Assembly: GCF_040050925.1 (NCBI RefSeq)
Contig: NZ_CP157390.1
Span: 2,480,001-2,544,000, forward strand
From: Leifsonia sp. NPDC080035
GTDB lineage: Bacteria; Actinomycetota; Actinomycetes; Actinomycetales; Microbacteriaceae
DNA: 64,000 nucleotides
Reading direction: 5' to 3'
Shown: positions 26,189 to 34,293 of the stretch, piece by piece
Layout of the letters: every line of letters begins with the position of its first letter
How positions within the stretch are numbered: the stretch's first letter is position 1
Made by a program: the position numbers and the translations under genes
Notes under the pieces: generated by a model
The model's input: only the letters and a program-made list of their open reading frames with translations
Told to the model about the DNA's origin: nothing
The model's database searches: none

Positions 26189-27286
26189 TCAGGCGAGCAG
26201 GGACGTGTGGATGCGGTCGAACTGCTCGGCCAGCGCGTCCATCCCGAATCGGGCGCGGATCGGCTCGGCGATCGTCGCCGGGGCGACGCCTGCGAACCGC
26301 TCAGCGGCCGTCTCGATGGCCGTCACGAAGGGCTCGACGCGCATTTCGTCGCGCCCGATGAGGACCGAGTTGGACTCGTCGGCGAAATCGGTGAAGCCGC
26401 CGACGCGCGCCGCGACGACCGGCACACCGGCGGAGAGCGCTTCCGCGGCGGAGGTGAAGAAGTTCTCCTGGGTCGTCGGCAGGAAGTAGATCGACGCCGG
26501 GGCGAACTCGCGGAACCGCCGCTCGGGCGGCACGTTGCCCACCAGCGTGAACACGTCGCCGAGTCCGAGGTCGGCGATCCGTGCAGCGACCTCCGCGCGC
26601 TGCGGGCCGTCACCCACCCAGCGCATCGTCACCTCCGGGTGACGCTCGCGCAACGCGGCGACGACGTCCACGGCGAGCAGGGGGTTCTTGCGGGGGATGA
26701 GGCCGCCCAGGGCCACGAGGTGCAGGCCGTCGGGGCGGGCGGCCGGGATCGGCTCCGGATTCTCCACCACGCACGGTACGACCTCGGAGGGCTTCCCCTT
26801 CGCGAAGTGCTCCAGGCACCGCGTCAGCTCGCCCGTCACGCCGCCGACGAAGTCGGTGAGGCCGATCAGCCGGCGGAGCCAGCGGAACGTGTGCCAGAGC
26901 CTGCCGACGGACTCCGGCCGGGAGACGCCGTTCCAGTGCTCGATGTGCGCCCACGGGCGGCGCAGCCAGGGCCGGATCAGGGCGACGGCGAGGATGGAGG
27001 AGAACGCCATCGTCTGGACGATGTCCGCGCGGCGCGCACGCAGCAGCAGGATCCGCAATCCTCGCAGCGCGCGCAGGGGGTGCCGTGGCGAGAGCGGGAT
27101 GCGGGTCACGCGGAAGCCGGCGTAGTCCTCGGTGCGGATGCTCCCGCTGCCGCCGAGGCGCAGGTGGATCACGGAGACATCGGCGCTGCGCGCGATCGCG
27201 CGGCTGTGGTCCAGGTTGAACGGCGCCTCCGTCGGGCGCTCGTCGGAGGGGAACCAGGTCGTGACGACGGCGACTCTTCTTGGCAT
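26189..27286 (-). CDS. Glycosyltransferase family 4
   Basis: The product is a 365-residue GT-B enzyme. The N-terminal half starts RRVAVVTTWFPSDERPTEAPF and the C-terminal half has LVALGGLIPRKNPLLAVDVV, MRWVGDGPQRAEV and TQENFFTSAAEALSAGVPVV, the E-x7-E donor motif. It therefore probably uses a nucleotide sugar with retention of configuration. The ATG at 27286 is preceded by TAGGAT and 6 bases, matching the local leaderless pattern. It is convergent with the membrane gene ending at 26185, only 3 bases away. Confidence 0.92.
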   Translation of the reverse strand: MPRRVAVVTTWFPSDERPTEAPFNLDHSRAIARSADVSVIHLRLGGSGSIRTEDYAGFRVTRIPLSPRHPLRALRGLRILLLRARRADIVQTMAFSSILAVALIRPWLRRPWAHIEHWNGVSRPESVGRLWHTFRWLRRLIGLTDFVGGVTGELTRCLEHFAKGKPSEVVPCVVENPEPIPAARPDGLHLVALGGLIPRKNPLLAVDVVAALRERHPEVTMRWVGDGPQRAEVAARIADLGLGDVFTLVGNVPPERRFREFAPASIYFLPTTQENFFTSAAEALSAGVPVVAARVGGFTDFADESNSVLIGRDEMRVEPFVTAIETAAERFAGVAPATIAEPIRARFGMDALAEQFDRIHTSLLA

Positions 27287-27298
27287 CGGTTCATCCTA
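27284..27298 (-). promoter_or_regulatory. -10 element and leaderless start
   Basis: TAGGAT (27298-27293) plus 6 bases precedes ATG 27286. It forms a divergent pair with the promoter at 27349. Confidence 0.55.
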
Positions 27299-27348
27299 CG
27301 GCAGCGGCCATGCGCAGCGCCCGGGTCGGGCGCCCAGCGGGGCATCGG

Positions 27349-27363
27349 TAGACTTCCGTGGTG
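27349..27363 (+). promoter_or_regulatory. -10 element and leaderless start
   Basis: TAGACT (27349-27354) plus 6 bases precedes GTG 27361. A second GTG at 27358 would be only 3 bases from the hexamer, so 27361 is preferred. Confidence 0.55.
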
Positions 27364-29013
27364 TCCTCCGCTCAACCCGTTCGCCCCGCACGCCGACGCT
27401 TCCGGGCGATCTTCCTGGTCCCCATCCTGATCTTCCTGGCTCTCGCCTCCTGGGCGGTGTCGTCGCCCCTCGGCACCAGCCCCGACGACGACTTCCACCT
27501 GGCCAGTAGCTACTGCGGTCTGGGCGAGCGGGCCGGCCTCTGCGCCGACGTCCCCGGCCAGCCGATCCAGCGCGCGGTGCCTGCGGCGATCGTGAAGATC
27601 ACCTGCGGCCGCGGAGGCGGGACGTACACGCAGTGCCGGATCGCCGGCGAGAGCAGCGAGGCCGCCCCGGTGGCGACGAAGCGCTGGAACTACGCCGGCG
27701 CGTACCCGCCCATCTACTACACGGTGACGGGCGTGTTCGCCAGCGAGGACGTCGGCCGCTCCGCCATGGTGATGCGGGCGTTCAACGTCCTCCTCTTCGC
27801 CGGGCTCGGGACGCTGCTGTTCTGGTTGCTCCCACGCATCAGGCGGACGACGATGCTCTGGATGTGGTCAGCGACGGTCGTTCCGCTCGGGATGTTCCTG
27901 ATCGCCTCGAACAACCCCAGTTCGTGGGCGATCCTGTCCGGCGGCACGCTCTGGCTGGCCCTCCTCGGCTTCTTCGAGACCAGGGGGCGGCGGATGTGGG
28001 GACTGGGCGCGCTGGCCGCCGTCGGCGCCCTGATGGGAGCCGGTGCGCGACCGGATTCGGCGGCCTACGTCGCCGTCGCCGCGGTGGCGGTGACGATCTT
28101 CGAGTTCCGGCGCACTCGCGAGTTCGCCCTGAAGTGCATCGCCCCGGCCGTCATCGTCGTGCTCGGCATCCTCTTCTACCTCGGCTCGAAGTCCACGGCG
28201 TCGACGACGGGCCTCGTCGGCGGGCACCAGGCGAGCTCCCTGCCGCCCCTCGACCTGATCTGGAACAACATCGTCCAGCTCCCCAACCTGTACGCCGGGG
28301 CGCTGGGGACGTGGGGTCTCGGCTGGATCGACACCCCGATGCCCGCCGTCGTGTGGGTGTTCGCCATCGGGGTCCTCGGGGCCGCGCTGTTCGCCGGCGC
28401 CGTCTCGTTCGGGAAGCGGAAGCTCTGGGGCGTGCTCGTCGTCGGTCTCGCCCTGGTGGCTGTCCCGAGCTGGGTGCTGTATCAGGGCAAGGCGCTGGTC
28501 GGGCAGGAGGTGCAGCCGCGCTACGTCCTGCCGCTGCTGATCATGTTCGTCGGCTTCATGCTGCTGCAGACCGAGCGCAGGCCGCTGGTCTTCTCCCGCT
28601 TCCAGACGATCTCCGTCGCCGCCGCCCTCACGGTGGCCAACGCGGTCGCCCTGCACACGAACATCCGCCGGTACATCTCCGGCCTGCAGGTCACCGACCC
28701 GAACCTCAACCACTACGTGCAGCAGTGGTGGCTCGGCCCGTTCTCGCCGATGCTGCTGTGGGCGTTCGGCACGGTCACCTTCGCGGGCGCCGTCGCGATC
28801 GCGCTGCTGTACACGCGGACGCCGGAGCCCGTCGCAGGTCCCGAGCTGCCGCCGGAGACGACCGGCCCCGCCTCGACGAGTGGGCGGGCGCCGGAGGCCG
28901 ACGACCTCGAGCTGACGCCCGAGAACGCGGAAACGGCCGGGACGCCCGGATCGGACGTCCCGGCCGTCGAGCCGGAGAGGCCGGGTCAGACCGCCGTTCC
29001 GATGACGCGGTAG
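27361..29013 (+). CDS. DUF2142 family membrane protein
   Basis: The product is a 550-residue polytopic protein. Arg-rich residues 7-16 precede the first membrane segment. The first outer loop has the acidic run SPDDDFHLASSYCG and later AYPPIYYTVTG. About a dozen hydrophobic segments follow. The last 60 or so residues are a hydrophilic Pro/Glu/Thr-rich cytoplasmic-looking tail. DUF2142 proteins occur in glycan clusters and are thought to be GT-C transferases. This is the most divergent of three such proteins here. Its 3' end overlaps the convergent dehydrogenase gene by 28 bases. Confidence 0.83.
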   Translation: MSSAQPVRPARRRFRAIFLVPILIFLALASWAVSSPLGTSPDDDFHLASSYCGLGERAGLCADVPGQPIQRAVPAAIVKITCGRGGGTYTQCRIAGESSEAAPVATKRWNYAGAYPPIYYTVTGVFASEDVGRSAMVMRAFNVLLFAGLGTLLFWLLPRIRRTTMLWMWSATVVPLGMFLIASNNPSSWAILSGGTLWLALLGFFETRGRRMWGLGALAAVGALMGAGARPDSAAYVAVAAVAVTIFEFRRTREFALKCIAPAVIVVLGILFYLGSKSTASTTGLVGGHQASSLPPLDLIWNNIVQLPNLYAGALGTWGLGWIDTPMPAVVWVFAIGVLGAALFAGAVSFGKRKLWGVLVVGLALVAVPSWVLYQGKALVGQEVQPRYVLPLLIMFVGFMLLQTERRPLVFSRFQTISVAAALTVANAVALHTNIRRYISGLQVTDPNLNHYVQQWWLGPFSPMLLWAFGTVTFAGAVAIALLYTRTPEPVAGPELPPETTGPASTSGRAPEADDLELTPENAETAGTPGSDVPAVEPERPGQTAVPMTR

Positions 29014-30278
29014 GGGACCCCGCCCCACGCGTCCTCGGAGCTGATCCGGCGGCCGTCGACCACGGCGCGCACGCCGGGGATCTCGGCGGCGCCGATCGTA
29101 CGGTACTCGGCGTGGTCGGCCTGGATTACGACCGCGTCGGCCTGCTCCCCGAGGTGGTACGGCGTGAAGCCGAGCTTCTCGAGCTCCTCGTCGGTGTAGA
29201 GCGGGTCGTGCACGACGGGCACGGCGCCGCGGTCGGTCAGTTCGGAGACCGTGGGGAAGACGCCCGAGAACGCGGTCTCCTTGACGCCGCCGCGGTAGGC
29301 GGCGCCGAGCACGACGACACGGGCGCCCTGCAGGCCGCCCAGCGCCTCCTCCAGCAGGTCGACGGCGTGCGACGGCATCAGGGCGTTGGCCTCGCGCGCG
29401 GTGCGCACGACGGTCGCCTCAGGGTCGTTCCACAGGTAGAGGCGCGGGTAGACGGGGATGCAGTGGCCGCCGACCGCGATCCCGGGCCGGTGGATGTGGC
29501 TGTACGGTTGCGAGTTCGACGCCTCGATGACCTGGTACACGTCGATGCCCGAGCGCTCCGCGAAGCGCGCGAACTGGTTGGCGAGGGCGATGTTGACGTC
29601 GCGGTAGGTGGTCTCGGCGAGCTTTGCGAACTCGGCCGCCTCCGCCGAGCCCAGGTCCCAGACGCCGTTCGGGCGCTCCAGGTCTGTGCGCTCGTCGAAG
29701 TCGAGGACGGCCTCGTAGAAAGCCGTCGCGCGGGCGGCGCCGGCCTCGCTGAGACCGCCGATCAGCTTCGGGTAGCGGCGCAGGTCCGCGAAGATCCGGC
29801 CGGAGAGCACGCGCTCGGGGGAGAAGGCGACGTGGAAGTCGGTGCCCTCGGTCAGGCCGGAGAGCTCCTCGAGCCGCGGCGCCCAGCGGGTGCGGGTCGT
29901 GCCGACCGGGAGGGTGGTCTCGTAGGAGACCAGGGTGCCGGGGCGCAGGTTCTCACCGACCGAGGTCGTCGCGGCGTCCATCCACGTCCAGTCGGGACGG
30001 GCCTCCTCGTCGACGAAGAGCGGGACGACGATGACGACGGCCTCCGCCTCCGGGATCGCCTCCGCGTAGTCGGTGGTCGCGCGCAGGCGGCCGGCCGAGA
30101 CGACCTCCGCCAGCTTCTCGTCGAGGCCGGTCTCGCCGGGGAACGGGGCGGTGCCCGCGTTGACGGAGGCGACGACCGACGGGTTGACATCGACGCCGAC
30201 GACGTCGTGTCCCTTCGATGCGTACTGGACGGCGAGCGGCAGCCCGATCTTTCCGAGGGCGACGACGGAGATTCTCAT
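28986..30278 (-). CDS. wbpA: Nucleotide-sugar 6-dehydrogenase (WbpA/WecC type)
   Basis: The product is a 430-residue UDP-sugar dehydrogenase. It has an N-terminal Rossmann start ISVVALGKIGLPLAVQYASK, a central AFSPERVLSGRI and the catalytic Cys273 in GIAVGGHCIPVYP. It oxidises C6 of UDP-GlcNAc or UDP-ManNAc to the uronic acid. The three WbpB/E/D-type genes nearby make UDP-GlcNAc 6-dehydrogenase the more likely activity, but sequence alone cannot separate this from WecC. TAGAAT lies 9 bases before the ATG. It is divergent from the 2-epimerase gene, and its 3' end overlaps the DUF2142 gene. Confidence 0.88.
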   Translation of the reverse strand: MRISVVALGKIGLPLAVQYASKGHDVVGVDVNPSVVASVNAGTAPFPGETGLDEKLAEVVSAGRLRATTDYAEAIPEAEAVVIVVPLFVDEEARPDWTWMDAATTSVGENLRPGTLVSYETTLPVGTTRTRWAPRLEELSGLTEGTDFHVAFSPERVLSGRIFADLRRYPKLIGGLSEAGAARATAFYEAVLDFDERTDLERPNGVWDLGSAEAAEFAKLAETTYRDVNIALANQFARFAERSGIDVYQVIEASNSQPYSHIHRPGIAVGGHCIPVYPRLYLWNDPEATVVRTAREANALMPSHAVDLLEEALGGLQGARVVVLGAAYRGGVKETAFSGVFPTVSELTDRGAVPVVHDPLYTDEELEKLGFTPYHLGEQADAVVIQADHAEYRTIGAAEIPGVRAVVDGRRISSEDAWGGVPYRVIGTAV

Positions 30279-30293
30279 GATGGATCGATTCTA
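30276..30293 (-). promoter_or_regulatory. -10 element close to the dehydrogenase start
   Basis: TAGAAT (30293-30288) plus 9 bases precedes ATG 30278. The expected leader is only a few bases long. Confidence 0.45.
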
Positions 30294-30347
30294 CGTGGTC
30301 CGCGGCGCCGCTCTCCGTGCCCGGGCGACCGCCGGCCCCGTTGCGCC

Positions 30348-30362
30348 TAAGCTGGGTGGATG
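30348..30362 (+). promoter_or_regulatory. -10 element and leaderless start of the 2-epimerase
   Basis: TAAGCT (30348-30353) plus 6 bases precedes ATG 30360. It forms a divergent pair with the dehydrogenase promoter. Confidence 0.55.
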
Positions 30363-31418
30363 CGCGTACTCAGTGTCGTCGGAGCCCGCCCCCAGTTCGT
30401 CAAGCTCGCCCCGATCGCCGCGGCGTTCGACGGGCACGCCGAGCACATCGTCATCCACACCGGTCAGCACTACGACGAGCTGATGTCGGACGTGTTCTTC
30501 CGCGATCTCGGCATCCCGGAGCCCGACGTGAACCTGGCGATCGGGTCCGGGAACCACGGCGCGCAGACCGGCGCGATGCTCGCCGCGATCGAGCCGGAGC
30601 TGGAACGCTTCCGCCCCGACTGGGTGCTCGTCTACGGCGACACCAACTCGACGCTCGCCGCGGCCGTCGCCGCGGTGAAGCTGCACATCCCGCTGGCCCA
30701 CCTGGAGGCCGGACTGCGGTCGTTCAACCGGCGGATGCCGGAGGAGCACAACCGGGTGCTCACCGACCACGCGGCCGACCTCCTGCTCGCGCCGACGCAG
30801 GTGGCCATGGACCACCTCGCGACCGAGGGCCTCGCCGCCCGCAGCGTTCTGGTCGGCGACGTGATGACGGACGTGCTCTACCGCGTCCGCGACGCCCAGC
30901 AGGGCGCACCCGGCCCCTTCCCGGAGCACGGCGACGGCGAGTACTACGTCGCGACGCTGCACCGCCCGGACAACACGGACGACCCTGCGCGCCTCGGTGC
31001 GATCGTCGAGCAGCTCGCCGCGCTGGGCAAGCCCGTGATGCTGCTCGCGCACCCCCGCCTGCGCGCGGCGGCCGAGGCCGGCGGCGTCCGGCTCGAGACC
31101 GGCTCGATCGTGGTGCGGGAGCCGCTCGCCTACCCGCAGCTGGTGTCGGCGGTCTCGCGCAGCGCCGGCGTCGTGACCGACTCCGGCGGCCTGCAGAAGG
31201 AGGCGTTCCTGCTTCGGGTGCCGTGCACGACGGTGCGCAGCGAGACGGAGTGGGTGGAGACGGTCGAGCTCGGCTGGAACGTCCTCGTCGACGCGGACCT
31301 CTCCGTCCTCCGTGCCGTCGTCGAGCGCCCGGCCCCTGAGCCCACCGACGCGCAGCCGTACGGCGACGGCCACGCCGCGGAGCGGGTCCTCGAGGCGCTC
31401 AGCGCCCGCAGCGCCTAG
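30360..31418 (+). CDS. wecB: UDP-N-acetylglucosamine 2-epimerase (WecB/WbpI type)
   Basis: The product is a 352-residue non-hydrolysing 2-epimerase. Family marks: RVLSVVGARPQFVKLAPIAA, HIVIHTGQHYDELMSDVFF, VYGDTNSTLAAAVAA, HLEAGLRSFNRRMPEEHNR and TDSGGLQKEAFLLRVPCTT. It interconverts UDP-GlcNAc and UDP-ManNAc, or in the Wbp pathway UDP-GlcNAc(3NAc)A and UDP-ManNAc(3NAc)A (WbpI). The second is favoured by the neighbouring WbpB/E/D-type genes. It starts at a leaderless-type ATG. Its TAG stop is shared on the CTAG at 31415-31418 with the convergent lipoprotein gene. Confidence 0.93.
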   Translation: MRVLSVVGARPQFVKLAPIAAAFDGHAEHIVIHTGQHYDELMSDVFFRDLGIPEPDVNLAIGSGNHGAQTGAMLAAIEPELERFRPDWVLVYGDTNSTLAAAVAAVKLHIPLAHLEAGLRSFNRRMPEEHNRVLTDHAADLLLAPTQVAMDHLATEGLAARSVLVGDVMTDVLYRVRDAQQGAPGPFPEHGDGEYYVATLHRPDNTDDPARLGAIVEQLAALGKPVMLLAHPRLRAAAEAGGVRLETGSIVVREPLAYPQLVSAVSRSAGVVTDSGGLQKEAFLLRVPCTTVRSETEWVETVELGWNVLVDADLSVLRAVVERPAPEPTDAQPYGDGHAAERVLEALSARSA

Positions 31419-32071
31419 CGGCCGACCGCGGGGGCGGGGGCGGCCGTGAACTCGCCCTGCTCACGCACGACGTCGACCAGGATCTCGCCGGCACCGCCGG
31501 CCGGACCGCCGGTCAGCTGAGACAGCGGGACCGTCGTGCCGACCGCGGGTCCTTCCCCTGCCGTGTCATCGCGCCCCAGAGTCAGGCGGTTGGTGACGGC
31601 GTCGGGACCGACCGACCGGAAGCCGGCGATGGCGTCCAGGTGGATGGACGCGACGGCGGCGAGCAGGTCTGCCTGCGAATGCCGCACCTTCTCGAAGCGC
31701 ACCTGGGACGCAGCCGGCCGACCGCGGAGAGCGGCCGTCAGACCGGCCACGGCGGGCGCATCCAGGTCGGTGGCGTAGACGGTCAGAACCGAATAGTCGT
31801 GCGCGTACGCCGTCCCGGCGAAGACGTCGTCGTGCCCCAGCGTCGCCGCGCTGACGACGCGCTCAGCGGCCTCGAGAGTGGCGGACGGGGTGCCCACCCA
31901 GGCCCGCTCGGCCGGCGCGGTCGGGACCGCGGTGGGGGAGGCGGCGCTCGGTTCTGCGGTGGTGCCGGCCGCGACCGCGGTCGTCGTCGCGCAACCCGTC
32001 AGCAGCGCGGCAGTCGCGATGAGGGCGGCAGCGGCCGTCGCGTTCCGTCCTGCCGTCCGCGATCCGCTCAT
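31415..32071 (-). CDS. Lipoprotein of unknown function
   Basis: The product is a 218-residue exported lipoprotein. A signal peptide of about 26 residues ends in the lipobox LLTGC (Cys27). A low-complexity Ala/Thr/Pro linker follows, then a globular domain from about residue 60 with YSVLTVYATDLDAPAVAGL. No family is recognised. The ATG at 32071 is chosen because TATGAT lies 7 bases before it; two upstream ATGs (32083, 32080) fall inside that hexamer. It might act at the wall or membrane surface alongside the glycan export genes, but there is no direct evidence. Confidence 0.75.
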   Translation of the reverse strand: MSGSRTAGRNATAAAALIATAALLTGCATTTAVAAGTTAEPSAASPTAVPTAPAERAWVGTPSATLEAAERVVSAATLGHDDVFAGTAYAHDYSVLTVYATDLDAPAVAGLTAALRGRPAASQVRFEKVRHSQADLLAAVASIHLDAIAGFRSVGPDAVTNRLTLGRDDTAGEGPAVGTTVPLSQLTGGPAGGAGEILVDVVREQGEFTAAPAPAVGR

Positions 32072-32084
32072 GCGGCACATCATA
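32069..32084 (-). promoter_or_regulatory. -10 element and leaderless start of the lipoprotein gene
   Basis: TATGAT (32084-32079) plus 7 bases precedes ATG 32071. It is the closest match to the TATAAT consensus among the elements listed here. Confidence 0.55.
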
Positions 32085-32128
32085 CGTGTTGTGCCTTCGG
32101 GCCGGCCACGCCCCGTTCTCGGGTCGTG

Positions 32129-33304
32129 TCAGGCGCCCCGGATGGCGCCGAGAGCGGCCCGGCCGCCCAGGCGGCCGATCGCGGAGAGGGACGCGTTCTC
32201 GTCCACCCACCTGCTGCGTTCCTCCGCGCGCGCGTCGCGCACGCCGGACGCCTCGTCGCGCGCGGCGGCGAGCATCGCCTCCGCCACTGCGGCGGGGTCG
32301 TAGCCTGCCCGCCAGCCGAGTCCGTTCTCGGCGACCAGCTCCGCGCCGGCGCCGACACCCGCGAAGACGACGGGAGCACCGCAGGCCGCGGCCGCGTAGA
32401 TCTTGGTGGGTTTGGCGAAGTCGTAGCCGATGCCGGGAGTGATGCTGGCGAGCGCCGCGGTCGCGCCGCGCAGCCAGCGGGCAGCCTCCGCCGGGGGGAC
32501 GACGCCCCCGAAGTACGCGGCGTCGCCGACGAGCTGCTGAGCGAGTTCGCGGGTCGCCTCCTCCTCGACGCCCTGGCCGAAGAAGACGATGCGGGCGTCG
32601 GGGAACTCCTCCAGGACGCGGGGGAGCGCGCGCACGAAGATCGCCGGCGTCTGCCACTCCGACATGGAGCCGGTGTAGACGAACGTCGGCCGTGCATCCC
32701 GCTCCGATTCACCGTCGCGACGGAACGTGTCGGTGTCGACGCCGTTGCCGACCGTGGCGATCCTGTCAGGGTCGACCCCGAACTCCGTCGCCCGCTCGGC
32801 GACGCCGTCCGAGACCGAGAGGACGAGGGCGGCCCGTCGCAGAGTGAACCGCTCCAGCGCGCGCATCACCGCAACGACGAACCGGGGCGCACCCAGCGCG
32901 ATGACGCCGTCGGTCCAGATGTCCGCTGCGTAGTGGACGAAGGGGCGGCGGTGCAGCCACGAGGTGACGGCCACGACCACGCCGGTGGTGGGCGGCGGCT
33001 CGGAGATGACGAGGTCGGCCCGCGAGAACAGCAGCCGGAAGAACAGCGGGATGTCGAAGCTGAGGTACTGGATGTAGCCGCGCACGTTGCCGCCCCTGTC
33101 ACGGAGGACCGGGAAGCGGGAGACGCTGACGCCGGCGTCGCGCGGCGCGGGCGGCGCGGAGCGTGGGGGTCTGGTGGTGACGACACGCACCTCGGCGTTC
33201 TCACCCGCGAGACCGCGCGCGAGCGCGCGGAGCCGGAAAGCAGCCGCGGCGACCTCCGGTGCGTACAGCCGCGTGGCGAGAAGGACTCGAGGTCGTCGGG
33301 TCAC
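32129..33304 (-). CDS. Glycosyltransferase family 4
   Basis: The product is a 391-residue GT-B enzyme resembling WbuB/WbpY-type transferases of surface polysaccharide loci. Features are RVLLATRLYAPEVAAAAFR, VGNGVDTDTF, TFVYTGSMSEWQTPA and ITPGIGYDFAKPTKIYAAAA at the donor site. It begins at a GTG that overlaps the stop of the oxidoreductase gene (GTGA), so it is the last gene of the run acetyltransferase, aminotransferase, oxidoreductase, transferase. That placement makes it a candidate for transferring the diacetamido-uronic acid those enzymes make. Confidence 0.9.
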   Translation of the reverse strand: MTRRPRVLLATRLYAPEVAAAAFRLRALARGLAGENAEVRVVTTRPPRSAPPAPRDAGVSVSRFPVLRDRGGNVRGYIQYLSFDIPLFFRLLFSRADLVISEPPPTTGVVVAVTSWLHRRPFVHYAADIWTDGVIALGAPRFVVAVMRALERFTLRRAALVLSVSDGVAERATEFGVDPDRIATVGNGVDTDTFRRDGESERDARPTFVYTGSMSEWQTPAIFVRALPRVLEEFPDARIVFFGQGVEEEATRELAQQLVGDAAYFGGVVPPAEAARWLRGATAALASITPGIGYDFAKPTKIYAAAACGAPVVFAGVGAGAELVAENGLGWRAGYDPAAVAEAMLAAARDEASGVRDARAEERSRWVDENASLSAIGRLGGRAALGAIRGA

Positions 33305-34293
33305 CGCTCCACCTTGACGGACCCGGCGAGTTCCGCCGAGCGGAGCAGCGCCTCGGCCACCCGGACGTTCTCCAGGCCCTCGCGCATGGTCACGATGTCG
33401 GACCGCACGCCCAGGATGGCGTCACGGAACGCCTCGTGCTCCACACGAAGCGGCTCGCGCTTGTTCAGCGCGTAGCGGGTGACCGTGCCCTCGGAGACGC
33501 CGCGGAAGGCCATCACGGACTCCCACTCCATCGAGAACGTGCCGTTCTCGAAGAAGGTCAGGTCTGCGCTCACGGTGTCGGCGACGAACGCGCCGCGCTC
33601 GCCCGTGACGACGGTGACGCGCTCCTTCATCGGAGAGAGCCAGTTGACGAGGTGGTTGGTGATGATCCCGTTCTCCAGCTGCGCCGCCGCGGAGACCATG
33701 TCCTCGTGCGCCCGCCCGCTGCGCGAGCTGGTGTGGGCGAAGACGGTCGCGTACCGGCTCTGCACGAGCCAGGCGGTCGCGTCGATGTCGTGGGTGGCGA
33801 GGTCCTTGACGACGCCGACGTCCGCGATGCGAGCGGGGAAGGGGCCCTGGCGGCGGGTCGCGATCTGGTACACGTCGCCGAGCTCGCCGGCGTCGATCCG
33901 CTGGCGGAGGCTCTGCAGGGCCGGGTTGTAGCGCTCGATGTGACCGACGGCCCCGACGAGTCCGGCCTTCTCGAACGCCTCGACGACGCGCGTGCCCGAC
34001 TCGGTGTCCGCCGTGATCGGCTTCTCGATCAGCGCGTGGACACCGGCATCCGCCAGCTCCAGCGCGATCGCCTCGTGCGCCTGCGTCGGCACGGCGACGA
34101 CCGCGGCGTCGATGCCGGAGGCGATCAGCTCGCTCACGGAGCGGTGCAGCGGCGCGTCGCCCGCGACGCGGCGGGGATCGCCCGCCTCATCGGCGACACC
34201 GGCGAGCACGACGCCCTCGGTCTCCTGGATCACGCGGGCGTGGTGACGCCCCATCATCCCGACGCCGACCAGGCCGACCCTCAGCTCGGCCAT
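33301..34293 (-). CDS. wbpB: Gfo/Idh/MocA oxidoreductase (WbpB/WlbA-like)
   Basis: The product is a 330-residue NAD(P)-dependent dehydrogenase. The Rossmann N-terminus is LRVGLVGVGMMGRHHARVI. The family motif HALIEKPITAD (Glu-Lys-Pro) is near residue 90 and DLATHDIDATAWL near 175. In the Wbp/Wlb pathway this enzyme oxidises C3 of UDP-GlcNAcA to the 3-keto sugar for the aminotransferase. Its ATG overlaps the aminotransferase stop (TGATG) and its stop overlaps the next glycosyltransferase start, so all four genes are tightly coupled. Confidence 0.88.
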   Translation of the reverse strand: MAELRVGLVGVGMMGRHHARVIQETEGVVLAGVADEAGDPRRVAGDAPLHRSVSELIASGIDAAVVAVPTQAHEAIALELADAGVHALIEKPITADTESGTRVVEAFEKAGLVGAVGHIERYNPALQSLRQRIDAGELGDVYQIATRRQGPFPARIADVGVVKDLATHDIDATAWLVQSRYATVFAHTSSRSGRAHEDMVSAAAQLENGIITNHLVNWLSPMKERVTVVTGERGAFVADTVSADLTFFENGTFSMEWESVMAFRGVSEGTVTRYALNKREPLRVEHEAFRDAILGVRSDIVTMREGLENVRVAEALLRSAELAGSVKVER

